Below, piece by piece: positions 37,240-46,396 of a DNA stretch of 64,000 bases. The stretch covers positions 45,411-109,410 of the forward strand of contig NZ_NFJV01000013.1 in assembly GCF_002160055.1 (NCBI RefSeq), read 5' to 3'. A model generated the notes under the pieces. It did not search any database, was not told where the DNA came from, and saw only the letters and a list, made by a program, of their open reading frames with translations. Position 1 is the first letter of the stretch. Every line of letters begins with the position of its first letter. Source of the stretch: Mediterranea sp. An20 (GTDB lineage Bacteria; Bacteroidota; Bacteroidia; Bacteroidales; Bacteroidaceae). Made by a program: the position numbers and the translations under genes.

Positions 37240-38418
37240 ATGGAAAATATACGAGACATCGGTACGTTGGGCGGTTGGATGAACGACTTGCTCATTTCTT
37301 GGGGTTTCTCGCCCGAATACGCCGATATGTTGGATGAATTTGTAGTGGCAGCTCTTATTATTTTGCTGGCCATCGGTTTGAATTATTTCTTCCAGGCGAT
37401 TGTGGTGGGAGGCATCAAGCGTTATACGCGTCGGTTCCCCCGGCGCTGGAATACTTTGTTGGTAGAACGTAAGGTTGTGCATCATCTGTTGCATGTGGTT
37501 CCGGGTGTCATTATTTATCTGCTGTTGCCTTTGGCATTTGTCAAGGGCAAGGGAATGCTGGATTTCTCGCAACGGGTCTGTGCTGTCTATATCATTGCAG
37601 CTATACTGCTTACTTTGAATGCTCTGCTCCTTGTCGGGCTGGACATCTATAATTCGAAGGAGATACGCAAAAACCATCCTATTCGCGGGCTGGTACAGGT
37701 GTTTCAGGTAATTCTTTTCTTTTTGGGAGGAATTTTGATTGTAGCCACACTGATAGACAAGTCGCCTGTGACACTCTTTGCTGGTTTGGGTGCTTCTGCG
37801 GCAGTGCTGATGTTGGTATTCAAGGATAGTATATTAGGGTTCGTGTCGGGTGTGCAACTTTCGGCTAATGATATGTTGCGTATTGGCGACTGGGTGACTT
37901 TGCCCAACGGAACAGCCGATGGTATTGTGCAGGAGATAACCCTGAATACAGTGAAGATTCAGAACTGGGACAATACCATTACGACCATTCCTCCCTACAC
38001 AATGGTGAACAGTACTTTCCAGAACTGGCGTGGCATGCAGGAGAGTGGCGGACGCCGTGTAGACAAACGTATCTGGTTGGACTTGGATACCTTGCGTTTC
38101 TGCACGACTGATGAGTTGGAGCAGATTCGGAAAGACATCCCTCTTATGGCCGATTATCAGCCTGACGGACAACCCACCAATTCACAAGTGTATCGCGTCT
38201 ACATAGAACGATATCTGATGAGTCTTCCCGTAGTCAATCAGGATCTCGACCTTATCATTGCACAGAAAGAGCCTACGGAACATGGCTTGCCCATCCGTGT
38301 ATATTTCTTTTCGCGCGTCAAAGCGTGGAAAGAATACGAACGCATTCAGTCGGATATTTTCGACCATCTGCTGGCCATGGCTCCCCGTTTCGGGCTGAAG
38401 TTGTATCAGGGAATCTGA
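37240..38418 (+). CDS. MscS-family mechanosensitive channel
   Basis: 392 residues. Several N-terminal membrane helices, then the pore helix and the conserved MscS beta domain: LFAGLGASAAVLMLVFKDSILGFVSG in pieces and IGDWVTLPNGTADGIVQEITLNTVKIQNWDN in pieces. The C-terminal alpha/beta domain contains VYFFSRVKAWKEYERIQSDIFDHLL. Releases solutes on osmotic downshock. 88 bp after the PAP2 gene and probably in the same transcript; a palindrome follows its stop. Confidence 0.93.
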   Translation: MENIRDIGTLGGWMNDLLISWGFSPEYADMLDEFVVAALIILLAIGLNYFFQAIVVGGIKRYTRRFPRRWNTLLVERKVVHHLLHVVPGVIIYLLLPLAFVKGKGMLDFSQRVCAVYIIAAILLTLNALLLVGLDIYNSKEIRKNHPIRGLVQVFQVILFFLGGILIVATLIDKSPVTLFAGLGASAAVLMLVFKDSILGFVSGVQLSANDMLRIGDWVTLPNGTADGIVQEITLNTVKIQNWDNTITTIPPYTMVNSTFQNWRGMQESGGRRVDKRIWLDLDTLRFCTTDELEQIRKDIPLMADYQPDGQPTNSQVYRVYIERYLMSLPVVNQDLDLIIAQKEPTEHGLPIRVYFFSRVKAWKEYERIQSDIFDHLLAMAPRFGLKLYQGI

Positions 38419-38442
38419 CTTAGATACTCAGTACTGAATATT

Positions 38443-38459
38443 ATAGCTTTTTAAGCTAT
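38443..38459. terminator. Hairpin between convergent genes
   Basis: ATAGCTT and AAGCTAT with a TTT loop (38443-38459), in the 50-bp gap between the MscS and acyl-CoA ligase 3' ends. Confidence 0.5.
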
Positions 38460-38468
38460 TGGAACTAC

Positions 38469-40136
38469 TTATCCTTTTGCTTCCTGGTACATGAAGCGTT
38501 TGATGCTCTTCTTTGCCGTCTTCTCAAATTCCTCGAAATGTATCTTCACTTTGGAGATTTGTGAGTAGGATGGAAGTTGCTGATTCAGCTCAACGCGGTT
38601 AGTTTCCATGGCTGTGGTAATATCTTCCACCTGGAGGCCCTTGGCAAAGGCTTCGTCGAAGTCAGGATAAATGAGGGCCACTAGCTTGTCGTTTTGCAGC
38701 ACGATGAGCGATTCGGCTACGTAGGGCATGTTGTTTAGCTTGCTCTCAATTTCTTCGGGGTATATGTTCTGTCCGCTGGCGGTAAGCAGCATGTTCTTGC
38801 TTCGTCCGCGAACGGTGACATAGCCTTCGTCGTCCATTGTGGCCAGGTCACCCGTGTGCAGCCAGCCGTTGACATCAATGATTTGGGCGGTGGCTTCCGG
38901 ATTCTTGTAATATCCCAGCATGGTATTAGTACCTCGGCAGATGATTTCGCCGGCCACGTGAGCGGGGTCTGGAGAGTCAATTCTTACCTCCATACGGGCG
39001 GCTGCTTTTCCGCATGATGCCTGTTTCAGAGTTTCCCACCGGCTGGAGCAGATGATGGGACCACACTCAGTCATGCCATAGGCAATGGTATAGGGAAAGC
39101 CTATCTGCTTGAGGAAGCGCTCAACATCAGCATTGAAAGGTGCTCCCCCGATGATGATTTCGTCGAACTGTCCGCCGAATATCTCCATGGCTTCTTTGCG
39201 GGCGGAAGCTTTTATCTTGTCATTGACGATGGGTACGCGGAGCAGTAGTTTGCCGATGGTGTTGTCTACTCGTGGCAGGATATTTTTCTTGATGATTTTC
39301 TCTACGATGAGAGGCACGCACGAGATGACGCGCGGACGTATTTCTGCAAACGATTGGGCAATGATTTTCGGTGAGGGCATCCGAGTAAGGAAATACAAGT
39401 GTGCACCAGCAGAGAAACCGTAGAGAAAGTCATAGACCATACCGAATACGTGTCCTAGTGGGAGCATTGATACGATGTGGTCGCCAGGACGGATACGCAG
39501 CATTTCACGGCAATAGTCCACATTGCTCCACAGACTGCGGTAGGGAAGCATGACTCCCTTAGAGTAACCCGTGGTGCCAGAGGTGTAGTTGATAACAGCC
39601 AGCTCATCAGGTGACTTCTCCTCGCGGTAATTGATGTCTTCGGGGCGGAATTTCTTGGGATAGCGGGCACCATAACGGGCATTCCGGTTTTCGAATGCTT
39701 CCAGTAATTGTTCATTGCGGCATACCACCGGTTCGAAATCCTCCAGTACTACGATGCCTTCCAGAAAGGGCATGGCCGATTCGTCTAACGCTTCCCAAGC
39801 ACGGGCTCCTACAAAGAGTAGCTTCGCTTCGGAGTGGTTGACGATGTGGTGTATGTTATCGGCCTTGAATTCGTGCAGGATAGGTACGATGACGGCACCG
39901 TAGGTTACAGTAGCCAAAAAGGTCACAGCCCAGTGAGCGCTGTTTCGTCCGCACACGGCTATCTTGTCGCCTGGCTGGATACCGGCACTTTCCAGTACGA
40001 TATGAAACTTGGCTATCTTCCGTGCCACGTCTTTGTATTGCAAGGTGATTCCCTTGTAGTCAGTCAGGGCATTGCGGTCCCAGTTGCTGATAATGCTTTG
40101 TTCTATGTAGTCAATAAAGGTGGCTGCTCGTTCCAT
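38469..40136 (-). CDS. AMP-dependent long-chain acyl-CoA synthetase
   Basis: 555 residues. P-loop-like AMP-binding motif INYTSGTTGYSKGVMLPY, then YGMTECGPIICS, TGDLATMDDEGYVTVRGRSK (A8 hinge) and the catalytic Lys in KTAKKSIKRF near the C-terminus. It activates fatty acids to acyl-AMP, then acyl-CoA. Single gene. Fatty-acid specificity is inferred from overall resemblance to FadD-type enzymes. Confidence 0.92.
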   Translation of the reverse strand: MERAATFIDYIEQSIISNWDRNALTDYKGITLQYKDVARKIAKFHIVLESAGIQPGDKIAVCGRNSAHWAVTFLATVTYGAVIVPILHEFKADNIHHIVNHSEAKLLFVGARAWEALDESAMPFLEGIVVLEDFEPVVCRNEQLLEAFENRNARYGARYPKKFRPEDINYREEKSPDELAVINYTSGTTGYSKGVMLPYRSLWSNVDYCREMLRIRPGDHIVSMLPLGHVFGMVYDFLYGFSAGAHLYFLTRMPSPKIIAQSFAEIRPRVISCVPLIVEKIIKKNILPRVDNTIGKLLLRVPIVNDKIKASARKEAMEIFGGQFDEIIIGGAPFNADVERFLKQIGFPYTIAYGMTECGPIICSSRWETLKQASCGKAAARMEVRIDSPDPAHVAGEIICRGTNTMLGYYKNPEATAQIIDVNGWLHTGDLATMDDEGYVTVRGRSKNMLLTASGQNIYPEEIESKLNNMPYVAESLIVLQNDKLVALIYPDFDEAFAKGLQVEDITTAMETNRVELNQQLPSYSQISKVKIHFEEFEKTAKKSIKRFMYQEAKG

Positions 40137-40174
40137 ATCTGTTGTTTACTGAGTAAGTTTGATGTATTTGGGCG

Positions 40175-40182
40175 CAAAGATA
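40175..40182 (-). promoter_or_regulatory. -7 element for the acyl-CoA synthetase
   Basis: CAAAGATA reads TATCTTTG on the minus strand, 38 bp upstream of the ATG. Confidence 0.6.
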
Positions 40183-40250
40183 GGGCTAATTTGTGGTTCT
40201 TCCCTTATGATTAGGTCTATATTTTTATGCGATTGGGCGGAAATATGGTT

Positions 40251-40267
40251 GTGTAAGGGAGTTACAC
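40251..40267 (-). terminator. Small hairpin past the sensor kinase stop
   Basis: GTGTAA (40251-40256) and TTACAC (40262-40267) with a 5-nt loop, 13 bp beyond the kinase stop. Weak, no T-tract. Confidence 0.35.
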
Positions 40268-40280
40268 CTCTGTGGAGATG

Positions 40281-41639
40281 TCAATCAAACTTCAGCCGGA
40301 AGGTGGTGGGCTGGCCCGTCATGAGTGTGAGACTGCCTCCGGAGAGTCGCATAATTTGTCTGGAGATGCTCAGTCCGATGCCGCTTCCGTCTTCTTTGGT
40401 AGTGAAGAAAGGGATAAAAATCTGTTCGGCCACTTCAGGCGGTATGGCGGGACCATTGTTGCTGACCTCGATGATGACCGCCTCCGATTCGTCGCAGTAG
40501 CTTCGGATGGAGATGCGTCCTTCTTTGCATAGGTCGGGATCGGTTCCGATAGCCTGTATGGCGTTTTTCAGCAGGTTGGTCATGACTTGTCCGATAAGGT
40601 TTTCGTCGGCATGCAGGATGAGGTCACCGGGTGACACTTCGGTGTCGAAAACGATGTGCACGTCGGGATGCTGGTGGCGGGCCAGTTGGATCATACGATA
40701 GAGAAACCCTTTCACATAGAACAAGGTGGGTACGGGGGAGGGAATGTGGGTGAACTTGCGGTAGGTTTCGACGAATGCCAGCAACCCCTTGCCGGTGGCA
40801 CTGATGGTTTGTAGTCCGTTGCTTATTTCTTCGCGGGGCGCTCCTTGCGAGGTGAGAGTGAGCAGTGTGTCGCTCAGCGAGGTGATAGGGGTAACGCTGT
40901 TCATGATTTCATGCGTCAGCACCCGGGTGAGCTGTATCCACGAGTCTATTTCCTTCTCGTCCAGTTCGTCATTGATGTCATTAAGTGTCAGTATGCGCAA
41001 GTGTTCGTTGTGCAGGGTGATGTCGCTGACACGCACCAGCAGGTTGAACGCCCCGCGTTCGTTGTGCAAGGGTATCTGCATTGTCTCGCCCGTCCGACAA
41101 GTTGCGAAGCGGTTGGTGAGTGTGGGGTCGATGCGTTCCAACTGTCTGATATGGGTAAAGACCTCAAGGCCCAGCAGACGTAGGGCTTCACTGTTTTTTT
41201 GGTAAACGGCCCCTTTGTCGTTCAGCACCACGATTCCGGTGTGTATACATTCCAGTATCAGTTCGTAGTATTTCTCTTGTTGGACGGTTTCTTTCTTTAC
41301 ATTATATAATAGGTGTACAATGCGGTTCAATGCACTGTTGACAAAATAGGCATGGTTGTTGCGGTCATCTTCGGGGAAGCGGATGGAATAGTCGTTATTC
41401 TCCACGGCATCGAGCAGGAAGAGCACCTGGCGGTCATACTGCCGTTGCGTCCTGTACAGTTTGCCAATCAGCAGAGGCAAGGTAGCCGTCAGCCCGATTG
41501 CCCAAGGCAAAGGGGTGGTTAAGAGTGGCAGATGGATGTCGGCGTGCAAGATGACGAGGGTCCATGCTCCACCTGTCAGGAGGGTTGCCACAAGAAGCAG
41601 GGCGGTATAGGTTATCTGGGTACGGGTTGTTTGGTTCAT
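40281..41639 (-). CDS. Sensor histidine kinase of an NtrB/NtrC-type pair
   Basis: 452 residues from ATG 41639; a start 28 codons upstream lies inside the regulator gene. Two membrane helices (about residues 8-28 and 36-56) with almost no periplasmic loop, then a PAS-like domain (ECIHTGIVVLNDKGAVYQKN in pieces), HisKA with phospho-His in VLTHEIMNSVTPI and an HATPase domain (NLLKNAIQAIG, GSGIGLSISRQIM). The short outside part suggests sensing within the membrane or cytoplasm. Its ATG overlaps the regulator's stop as ATGA, so translation is coupled. Confidence 0.92.
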   Translation of the reverse strand: MNQTTRTQITYTALLLVATLLTGGAWTLVILHADIHLPLLTTPLPWAIGLTATLPLLIGKLYRTQRQYDRQVLFLLDAVENNDYSIRFPEDDRNNHAYFVNSALNRIVHLLYNVKKETVQQEKYYELILECIHTGIVVLNDKGAVYQKNSEALRLLGLEVFTHIRQLERIDPTLTNRFATCRTGETMQIPLHNERGAFNLLVRVSDITLHNEHLRILTLNDINDELDEKEIDSWIQLTRVLTHEIMNSVTPITSLSDTLLTLTSQGAPREEISNGLQTISATGKGLLAFVETYRKFTHIPSPVPTLFYVKGFLYRMIQLARHQHPDVHIVFDTEVSPGDLILHADENLIGQVMTNLLKNAIQAIGTDPDLCKEGRISIRSYCDESEAVIIEVSNNGPAIPPEVAEQIFIPFFTTKEDGSGIGLSISRQIMRLSGGSLTLMTGQPTTFRLKFD

Positions 41640-42970
41640 AAGCCGTATTTCTTCATTTTGTTGTAGAGGGTCTGGCGTGTGATGTCCAGTTGGGCAGCTA
41701 CGGCCGAGAGGTTTCCCGAGCACGTGGCAAGGGCTTTGCGAATCATTTGCCGCTCCATCTCTTCGAGGGTGGAAGCAGGAGCTGCTTCATCGACCGTTTC
41801 TCCGGTTTGTTGCAGTTGGAACACCTCGGCGGGCAGGGTGGGGCCATCGCCTATGATAACAGCCTTTTCGATGGCGTGCTCCAGTTCCCGGATGTTTCCT
41901 TTCCACGGGTGGCGTGACAGTTTTCCGCGTGCCTCTTCCGTCAGGTGCAGTTCTCCTTTGTCGTATTTTTGGGCAAAACGGACGATAAACTTTTCGGCCA
42001 AGGGCAGAATGTCTTGCGGACGTTCGCGAAGTGGTGGAATCTCCAAGTGGATGGTATTGATGCGGTAGAGCAGGTCTTCGCGGAACTCGCCCCGCTGCAC
42101 CAGGGCGGGCAGGTTTCGGTTGGTGGCGCAGATAAGCCGGATGTCTACGGGAATGGGCGTGTTGCTGCCTACGCGGACAATGCTACGGCGTTGGAGGGCG
42201 GTAAGCAGTTTTGCCTGTAGGTGGTAAGGCAGGTTACCTATCTCGTCGAGGAAGAGCGTGCCGTGGTCTGCTGCTTCGAACTTGCCCGGGCGGTCGGCGC
42301 GGGCGTCGGTAAAAGCCCCTTTCACGTGGCCGAACAGTTCGCTTTCGAACAACGTTTCCGTCACGGCTCCCATGTCTACCGTTACCATCGGATGCCCGTC
42401 CCGTTGCGAGAGGCGGTGCAGTTCGCGGGCCAGCATTTCCTTTCCTGTACCGTTTTCGCCGGTGATGAGCACGTTGGCATCGGTGGCGGCAACTTTTTCC
42501 ACCATCTTGCGCAGTTGCAGCATGGCACTGCTTTCTCCCCAATACATGTCGGGCGTTTCTGCCGGGCGTTCCTCTTGGCGGCTACGGGCCGGGGCGGCAG
42601 CTTTCAGCAGGGTGTCAGTCAGCTTCTGGTTGTCCCAAGGCTTCACTACAAAGTCTGTGGCCCCCTCTTTGATGCCCCTTACCGCCAAGTCGATATCGGC
42701 GTAGGCTGTAAAGAGCACTACGGGCAGCTTGGGGCGCAGGCGCAACACCTCGTGCAGCCAATAAAGCCCCTCGTTACCGTTGTTGATGCCCGAGGTGAAG
42801 TTCATGTCGAGCAGCAGCACGTTCCATTCTGTCTCGCGCAAGACTGAGGGCAGCGTGACGGGTGAGGGCAACAACTCTATGCGGTTGAAGTAGGGCTTCA
42901 GTAATAATTGCAGGGCGGTCAGCACGTTGCGGTTATCGTCCACTATAAGTATGTTTCCGTTTTTCTTCAT
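41636..42970 (-). CDS. Sigma-54-dependent response regulator (NtrC/ZraR type)
   Basis: 444 residues from ATG 42970 (MKKNGNILIVDDNRNV). Receiver with DD pair, phospho-Asp in LLLDMNF and Lys in VVKPWD. AAA+ domain: Walker A GENGTGKEMLARELH, the sigma-54 loop GAFTDARADRPG (GAFTDA instead of GAFTGA), Walker B GTLFLDEIGN, and R-finger region FREDLLYRINTIHLEIPPLRERP. The Fis-like HTH reads LSAVAAQLDITRQTLYNKMKKYGL in pieces. It should activate the divergent sigma-54 promoter at 43160. First gene of a two-gene unit with the kinase. Confidence 0.95.
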   Translation of the reverse strand: MKKNGNILIVDDNRNVLTALQLLLKPYFNRIELLPSPVTLPSVLRETEWNVLLLDMNFTSGINNGNEGLYWLHEVLRLRPKLPVVLFTAYADIDLAVRGIKEGATDFVVKPWDNQKLTDTLLKAAAPARSRQEERPAETPDMYWGESSAMLQLRKMVEKVAATDANVLITGENGTGKEMLARELHRLSQRDGHPMVTVDMGAVTETLFESELFGHVKGAFTDARADRPGKFEAADHGTLFLDEIGNLPYHLQAKLLTALQRRSIVRVGSNTPIPVDIRLICATNRNLPALVQRGEFREDLLYRINTIHLEIPPLRERPQDILPLAEKFIVRFAQKYDKGELHLTEEARGKLSRHPWKGNIRELEHAIEKAVIIGDGPTLPAEVFQLQQTGETVDEAAPASTLEEMERQMIRKALATCSGNLSAVAAQLDITRQTLYNKMKKYGL

Positions 42971-42994
42971 GCCAGATGTGGTTTTATTTCCTTG

Positions 42995-43002
42995 CAAATA
43001 TA
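42995..43002 (-). promoter_or_regulatory. -7 element for the regulator-kinase unit
   Basis: CAAATATA reads TATATTTG on the minus strand, 25 bp before the ATG, so the regulatory pair appears to use the housekeeping promoter type. Confidence 0.6.
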
Positions 43003-43066
43003 GGACTTTTGGCTGAAACCTGTATCAGGAGCTTCTTCTTTTGCGTCGTTCCTTATCCGGTTGAAG

Positions 43067-43105
43067 GTGTCTAATTATTTGACACTACTGTCTAATTATT
43101 AGACA
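43067..43105. promoter_or_regulatory. Two tandem inverted repeats, probable enhancer (UAS) sites
   Basis: GTGTCTAATTATTTGACAC (43067-43085) and TGTCTAATTATTAGACA (43089-43105) share the core TGTCTAATTATT. Centres at 43076 and 43097 are 21 bp apart (two helical turns), about 77-98 bp upstream of the -12 element. This is the usual geometry for NtrC-type dimers. Confidence 0.8.
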
Positions 43106-43159
43106 CTCTGTGCAGGCGTCATTTATCATATCTTCCCTGTTTATCAGACAGATAAAAGT

Positions 43160-43176
43160 TTGGCATGGTTTTGGCA
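43160..43176 (+). promoter_or_regulatory. Sigma-54 -24/-12 promoter
   Basis: TTGGCATGGTTTTGGCA aligns with YTGGCACGRNNNTTGCW at 15 of 17 positions. GG (43162-43163) and GC (43174-43175) are exactly 10 bp apart. The expected start near 43187 lies 28 bp before the permease ATG. Confidence 0.85.
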
Positions 43177-43214
43177 TTAGCTAAAGAGAAGAAACTGATA
43201 ATAAGCACAACGAT

Positions 43215-45524
43215 ATGAAACAACTGCATTACGTCATTCAGACCCTGCTTCACTCCAAGGGGAGCAATCTGTTGAAGGTCGTCTCCCTCGGACTGGGGCT
43301 GACGATGAGCATCCTGCTCTTTGCCCGCGTGGCTTTCGAGCAGAGTTACGATACGTGTTTTCCCGACACCGACCGCCTCTATCAGGTGTGGAGCCAGTTT
43401 ACGGTGAAGGGCGAGAAGCTGGACTGGCAGCAACAGAACTGCGGTCCTGTGGCGGGCGGCATCCTGGAGAGCTTTCCCGAACAGGTAGAATCGGCCACGT
43501 GCACCAGCCGCTGGATGGCTTCTTCGCCGCTGTATTATGGCAACACCCGTTTCAACGAGACGAAGATTGCCGCCGACTCGCTCTTTTTCCGTACCATGGG
43601 CATCGAGGTGTTGAGCGGCAATCCTGTGAAGGACCTCCAGCAGCCCAATATCGTTTACCTGAGCGAAACGCTGGCGGAGAAGATGTTTGGCGGTGAAAAT
43701 CCCATTGGCAAGGTCGTCAGCTATAATCACGAGCGTGATTTGACCGTGCGCGGCACCTACGCCGACCTGCCGGACAACACTACCGTGAAGGCCGATGCCG
43801 TCATCTCTCTGCCTCCATCGTGGGCGGCAGAGGTGGCCAATTACTCGTGGAGAGGGGGCGATTCTTACCTTCAATACATTCGCCTGAAGCCGGGTGTGGA
43901 TGCCGAGACACTGAACAGCCGCTTAGGAGCGATGGTGGACAAATACCGCCCTGAGGAAGACAAGAAATTTGGCTACACAGCCAAGATAGCTCCTTTGCGT
44001 GATACCTATCGGGGCTACGACTCAGTGAGCCGTTCCAAGGTCATCCTGCTGGTGATGGGCTTCTCCATTCTCTTCATCGCCGCACTGAACTATGCTCTTA
44101 TCTCCATCTCGTCATTGTCGCGCCGGGCTAAGGCCGTGGGCGTGCAGAAGTGCAATGGGGCCAGCAGCGCAGGTATCTTCGGGATGTTTCTGGCAGAGAC
44201 AACCCTCATCATCGGTCTGGCCTTGGTGGTTATGGTATTCCTGCTCTTTGCCTTTCAGGACTTTGTGGAGGACACGGCTGCCACACGGCTGGCCAATCTC
44301 TTTACGGGCAACCGTCTTTGGGTGCCTGTCGGGACGGTGGTGTTACTTTTCTTGATTGGCGGCGTGCTGCCGGGGCAGCTGTTTGCCCGCATTCCGGTGA
44401 CGCAGGTGTTCCGCCGATATACCGAGGGCAAGAAGGGGTGGAAGCGTCCGCTGCTGTTCGTGCAGTTTGCCGGGGTGGCCTTCATCTGCGGCGTGATGTG
44501 GATGGTGGCGGCGCAATATAGCTATGTAATGAACAAAGACATGGGTTTCAGTCCCGCCCGCGTGGCAGTGACCAGCTGGATTGGCATTAATAAAGAAGTG
44601 GGCGATCAAGTGAAGGCCCAGTTCCTGAATATGCCTTATGTGGAAGCCATGACCTATTCCGGCACTTCCACACCGGTGGATGGATATAGCGGTACCATGG
44701 TCAATAACGAAGCCGGGCAGCCCTTGTTTTCCTCGCGCTACGATGCCTGGCCGGAGGATTATGCCAACGTTATGGGCATGACGCTCTTGGAGGGGCGTAT
44801 GCCTCGTACCGGGGGTGAAGTACTGGTGAATGAGACATTGGCAAAGATGATGCACTGGGGCGACAAGGTCGTGGGAAGGCAACTGAACGATGGGTCGAAC
44901 AACACGGTGGTCGGCCTGCTGAAGGATTTCCAGATAGGAGGGTTCTATTTGGAGCCCATGCCCTTCATAGGCTATTACATGTACTATCCCTACGGTATCT
45001 TTGCCTTTAAACTGAAAGAACCTTTCGGCGACAACCTGCTGAAGTTGCAGCAGGCTCTGGCCGATGCCTTTCCCGGACGGACCGTTGATGTCTACTCGTT
45101 GGAAGCAAAGGTGGCCGACTTGTACAATCCCGTCCGCGTCCTGCGCAACGCCATGATGGTGGCCGCCTTGGTCATGTTCTTAGTGATGCTGATGGGCTTG
45201 CTGGGCTATACGGCCGACGAAGTGCAGCGCCGTTCCAAGGAGATTGCCATCCGCAAGGTCAACGGAGCGGAGGCTACGGGCATCCTCGAACTGCTGGGCC
45301 GCGACATCCTCTGGGTGGCTGTGCCGGCGGTGGTGGTCGGTGTGTGCGCCTCGGCCTACGTCAACGGGTTGTGGATGGACATCTTCTCTGCCCGTGTCTC
45401 TGCCGGATGGGCAGTCTATGTGCTCGTGGCCATCGTCAACCTGCTGGTCATCCTGGGCTGCGTGCTGTGGCGCACGTGGCACATTGCCAACGAGAATCCC
45501 GTCTTGAGCCTGAAAAGCGAGTAA
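43215..45524 (+). CDS. FtsX/MacB-type ABC transporter permease 1
   Basis: 769 residues. N-terminal helix (LLKVVSLGLGLTMSILLFARVAFEQSYD in pieces), a MacB-type periplasmic domain (LYQVWSQFTVKGEKLDW, then NPVKDLQQPNIVYLSETLAEKMFGGENPIGK in pieces), an FtsX block with three helices, a second periplasmic domain and a second FtsX block. It ends in the signature TWHIANENPVLSLKSE. Such permeases work mechanically with an ATPase and do not carry substrate through the membrane. Lies directly behind the sigma-54 promoter. Confidence 0.92.
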   Translation: MKQLHYVIQTLLHSKGSNLLKVVSLGLGLTMSILLFARVAFEQSYDTCFPDTDRLYQVWSQFTVKGEKLDWQQQNCGPVAGGILESFPEQVESATCTSRWMASSPLYYGNTRFNETKIAADSLFFRTMGIEVLSGNPVKDLQQPNIVYLSETLAEKMFGGENPIGKVVSYNHERDLTVRGTYADLPDNTTVKADAVISLPPSWAAEVANYSWRGGDSYLQYIRLKPGVDAETLNSRLGAMVDKYRPEEDKKFGYTAKIAPLRDTYRGYDSVSRSKVILLVMGFSILFIAALNYALISISSLSRRAKAVGVQKCNGASSAGIFGMFLAETTLIIGLALVVMVFLLFAFQDFVEDTAATRLANLFTGNRLWVPVGTVVLLFLIGGVLPGQLFARIPVTQVFRRYTEGKKGWKRPLLFVQFAGVAFICGVMWMVAAQYSYVMNKDMGFSPARVAVTSWIGINKEVGDQVKAQFLNMPYVEAMTYSGTSTPVDGYSGTMVNNEAGQPLFSSRYDAWPEDYANVMGMTLLEGRMPRTGGEVLVNETLAKMMHWGDKVVGRQLNDGSNNTVVGLLKDFQIGGFYLEPMPFIGYYMYYPYGIFAFKLKEPFGDNLLKLQQALADAFPGRTVDVYSLEAKVADLYNPVRVLRNAMMVAALVMFLVMLMGLLGYTADEVQRRSKEIAIRKVNGAEATGILELLGRDILWVAVPAVVVGVCASAYVNGLWMDIFSARVSAGWAVYVLVAIVNLLVILGCVLWRTWHIANENPVLSLKSE

Positions 45525-45528
45525 AAGC

Positions 45529-45638
45529 TGTAACAATGGTTATGTTACGACGTAACAATGGCTTTGTTACAGTGTAACAATGGCTGTGTTACACTGTAAC
45601 ATTCCTCACTTTACAACGTGTTACAACCACATGTATTT
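45529..45638. repeat. Intergenic 22-bp palindromic array D inside the ABC operon
   Basis: Units at 45529 (TGTAACAATGG, TTATGTTACGA), 45551 (CGTAACAATGG, CTTTGTTACAG), 45573 (TGTAACAATGG, CTGTGTTACAC), and decayed units at 45595 and 45617. Between units lie perfect 13-bp palindromes GTTACGACGTAAC (45544-45556), GTTACAGTGTAAC (45566-45578) and GTTACACTGTAAC (45588-45600). It begins 5 bp after permease 1 and ends before the ATPase gene. Confidence 0.85.
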
Positions 45639-45665
45639 CATTCATCATTTAAAATAACCATCCTT

Positions 45666-46343
45666 ATGATTCAGATTAATAACATCAGCAAAGTATTCCG
45701 CACATCGGAAGTAGAAACCGTGGCCCTCAACCACGTCAACCTCGAAGTGAACGAAGGCGAGTTCGTCGCCATCATGGGTCCCTCGGGCTGCGGCAAGTCC
45801 ACCCTGTTGAACATCCTCGGCTTGCTGGACAATCCTACCGAAGGCAGTTATAAACTCCTGGGCCAGGAGGTGGCGCAACTCAAGGAGAAAGAGCGCACCC
45901 GCGTCCGCAAGGGCAAGTTGGGCTTCGTCTTCCAGAGCTTCAACCTGATTGACGAACTCAACGTCTTCGAGAATGTTGAACTGCCTCTGACCTACCTCGG
46001 CATCAAGTCTGCCGAACGGAAGGAGATGGTGAACAACATCCTGCGCCGTATGAACATCGGTCATCGCGCCAAGCATTTCCCGCAGCAACTCAGTGGCGGT
46101 CAGCAGCAGCGTGTGGCCATCGCCCGCGCCGTGGTCACCAATCCCAAGCTAATCTTAGCGGACGAGCCGACAGGTAACCTCGATTCGAAGAACGGCGCCG
46201 AGGTGATGAACCTCCTGACCGAACTGAATAAGGAAGGCACGACTATTGTCATGGTGACACACTCTCAGCACGATGCTTCCTTTGCCCATCGCACGGTGCA
46301 CCTGTTCGACGGAAGCGTGGTGGCGAATACGAAGAATATGTAG
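45666..46343 (+). CDS. ABC transporter ATP-binding protein (MacB/LolD type)
   Basis: 225 residues from ATG 45666; a TTG-type start 16 codons upstream would lie within array D. Walker [17 protein letters not shown]-loop [21 protein letters not shown] in pieces, signature [14 protein letters not shown], Walker [17 protein letters not shown] and H-loop VTHSQHD. Belongs to the LolD/MacB/FtsE branch. It energises the FtsX-type permeases on either side. Confidence 0.96.
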   Translation: MIQINNISKVFRTSEVETVALNHVNLEVNEGEFVAIMGPSGCGKSTLLNILGLLDNPTEGSYKLLGQEVAQLKEKERTRVRKGKLGFVFQSFNLIDELNVFENVELPLTYLGIKSAERKEMVNNILRRMNIGHRAKHFPQQLSGGQQQRVAIARAVVTNPKLILADEPTGNLDSKNGAEVMNLLTELNKEGTTIVMVTHSQHDASFAHRTVHLFDGSVVANTKNM

Positions 46344-46352
46344 TCCCCTCAA

Positions 46353-46370
46353 CTCCCCCCGAAGGGGGAG
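46353..46370. repeat. CTCCCCC/GGGGGAG hairpin
   Basis: CTCCCCC (46353-46359) and GGGGGAG (46364-46370) with a CGAA loop, 10 bp past the ATPase stop. Resembles C-rich spacer repeats of Bacteroides; it may also slow transcription before the remnant. Confidence 0.6.
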
Positions 46371-46396
46371 CTTAGGAATATTACTATACTGAATAA

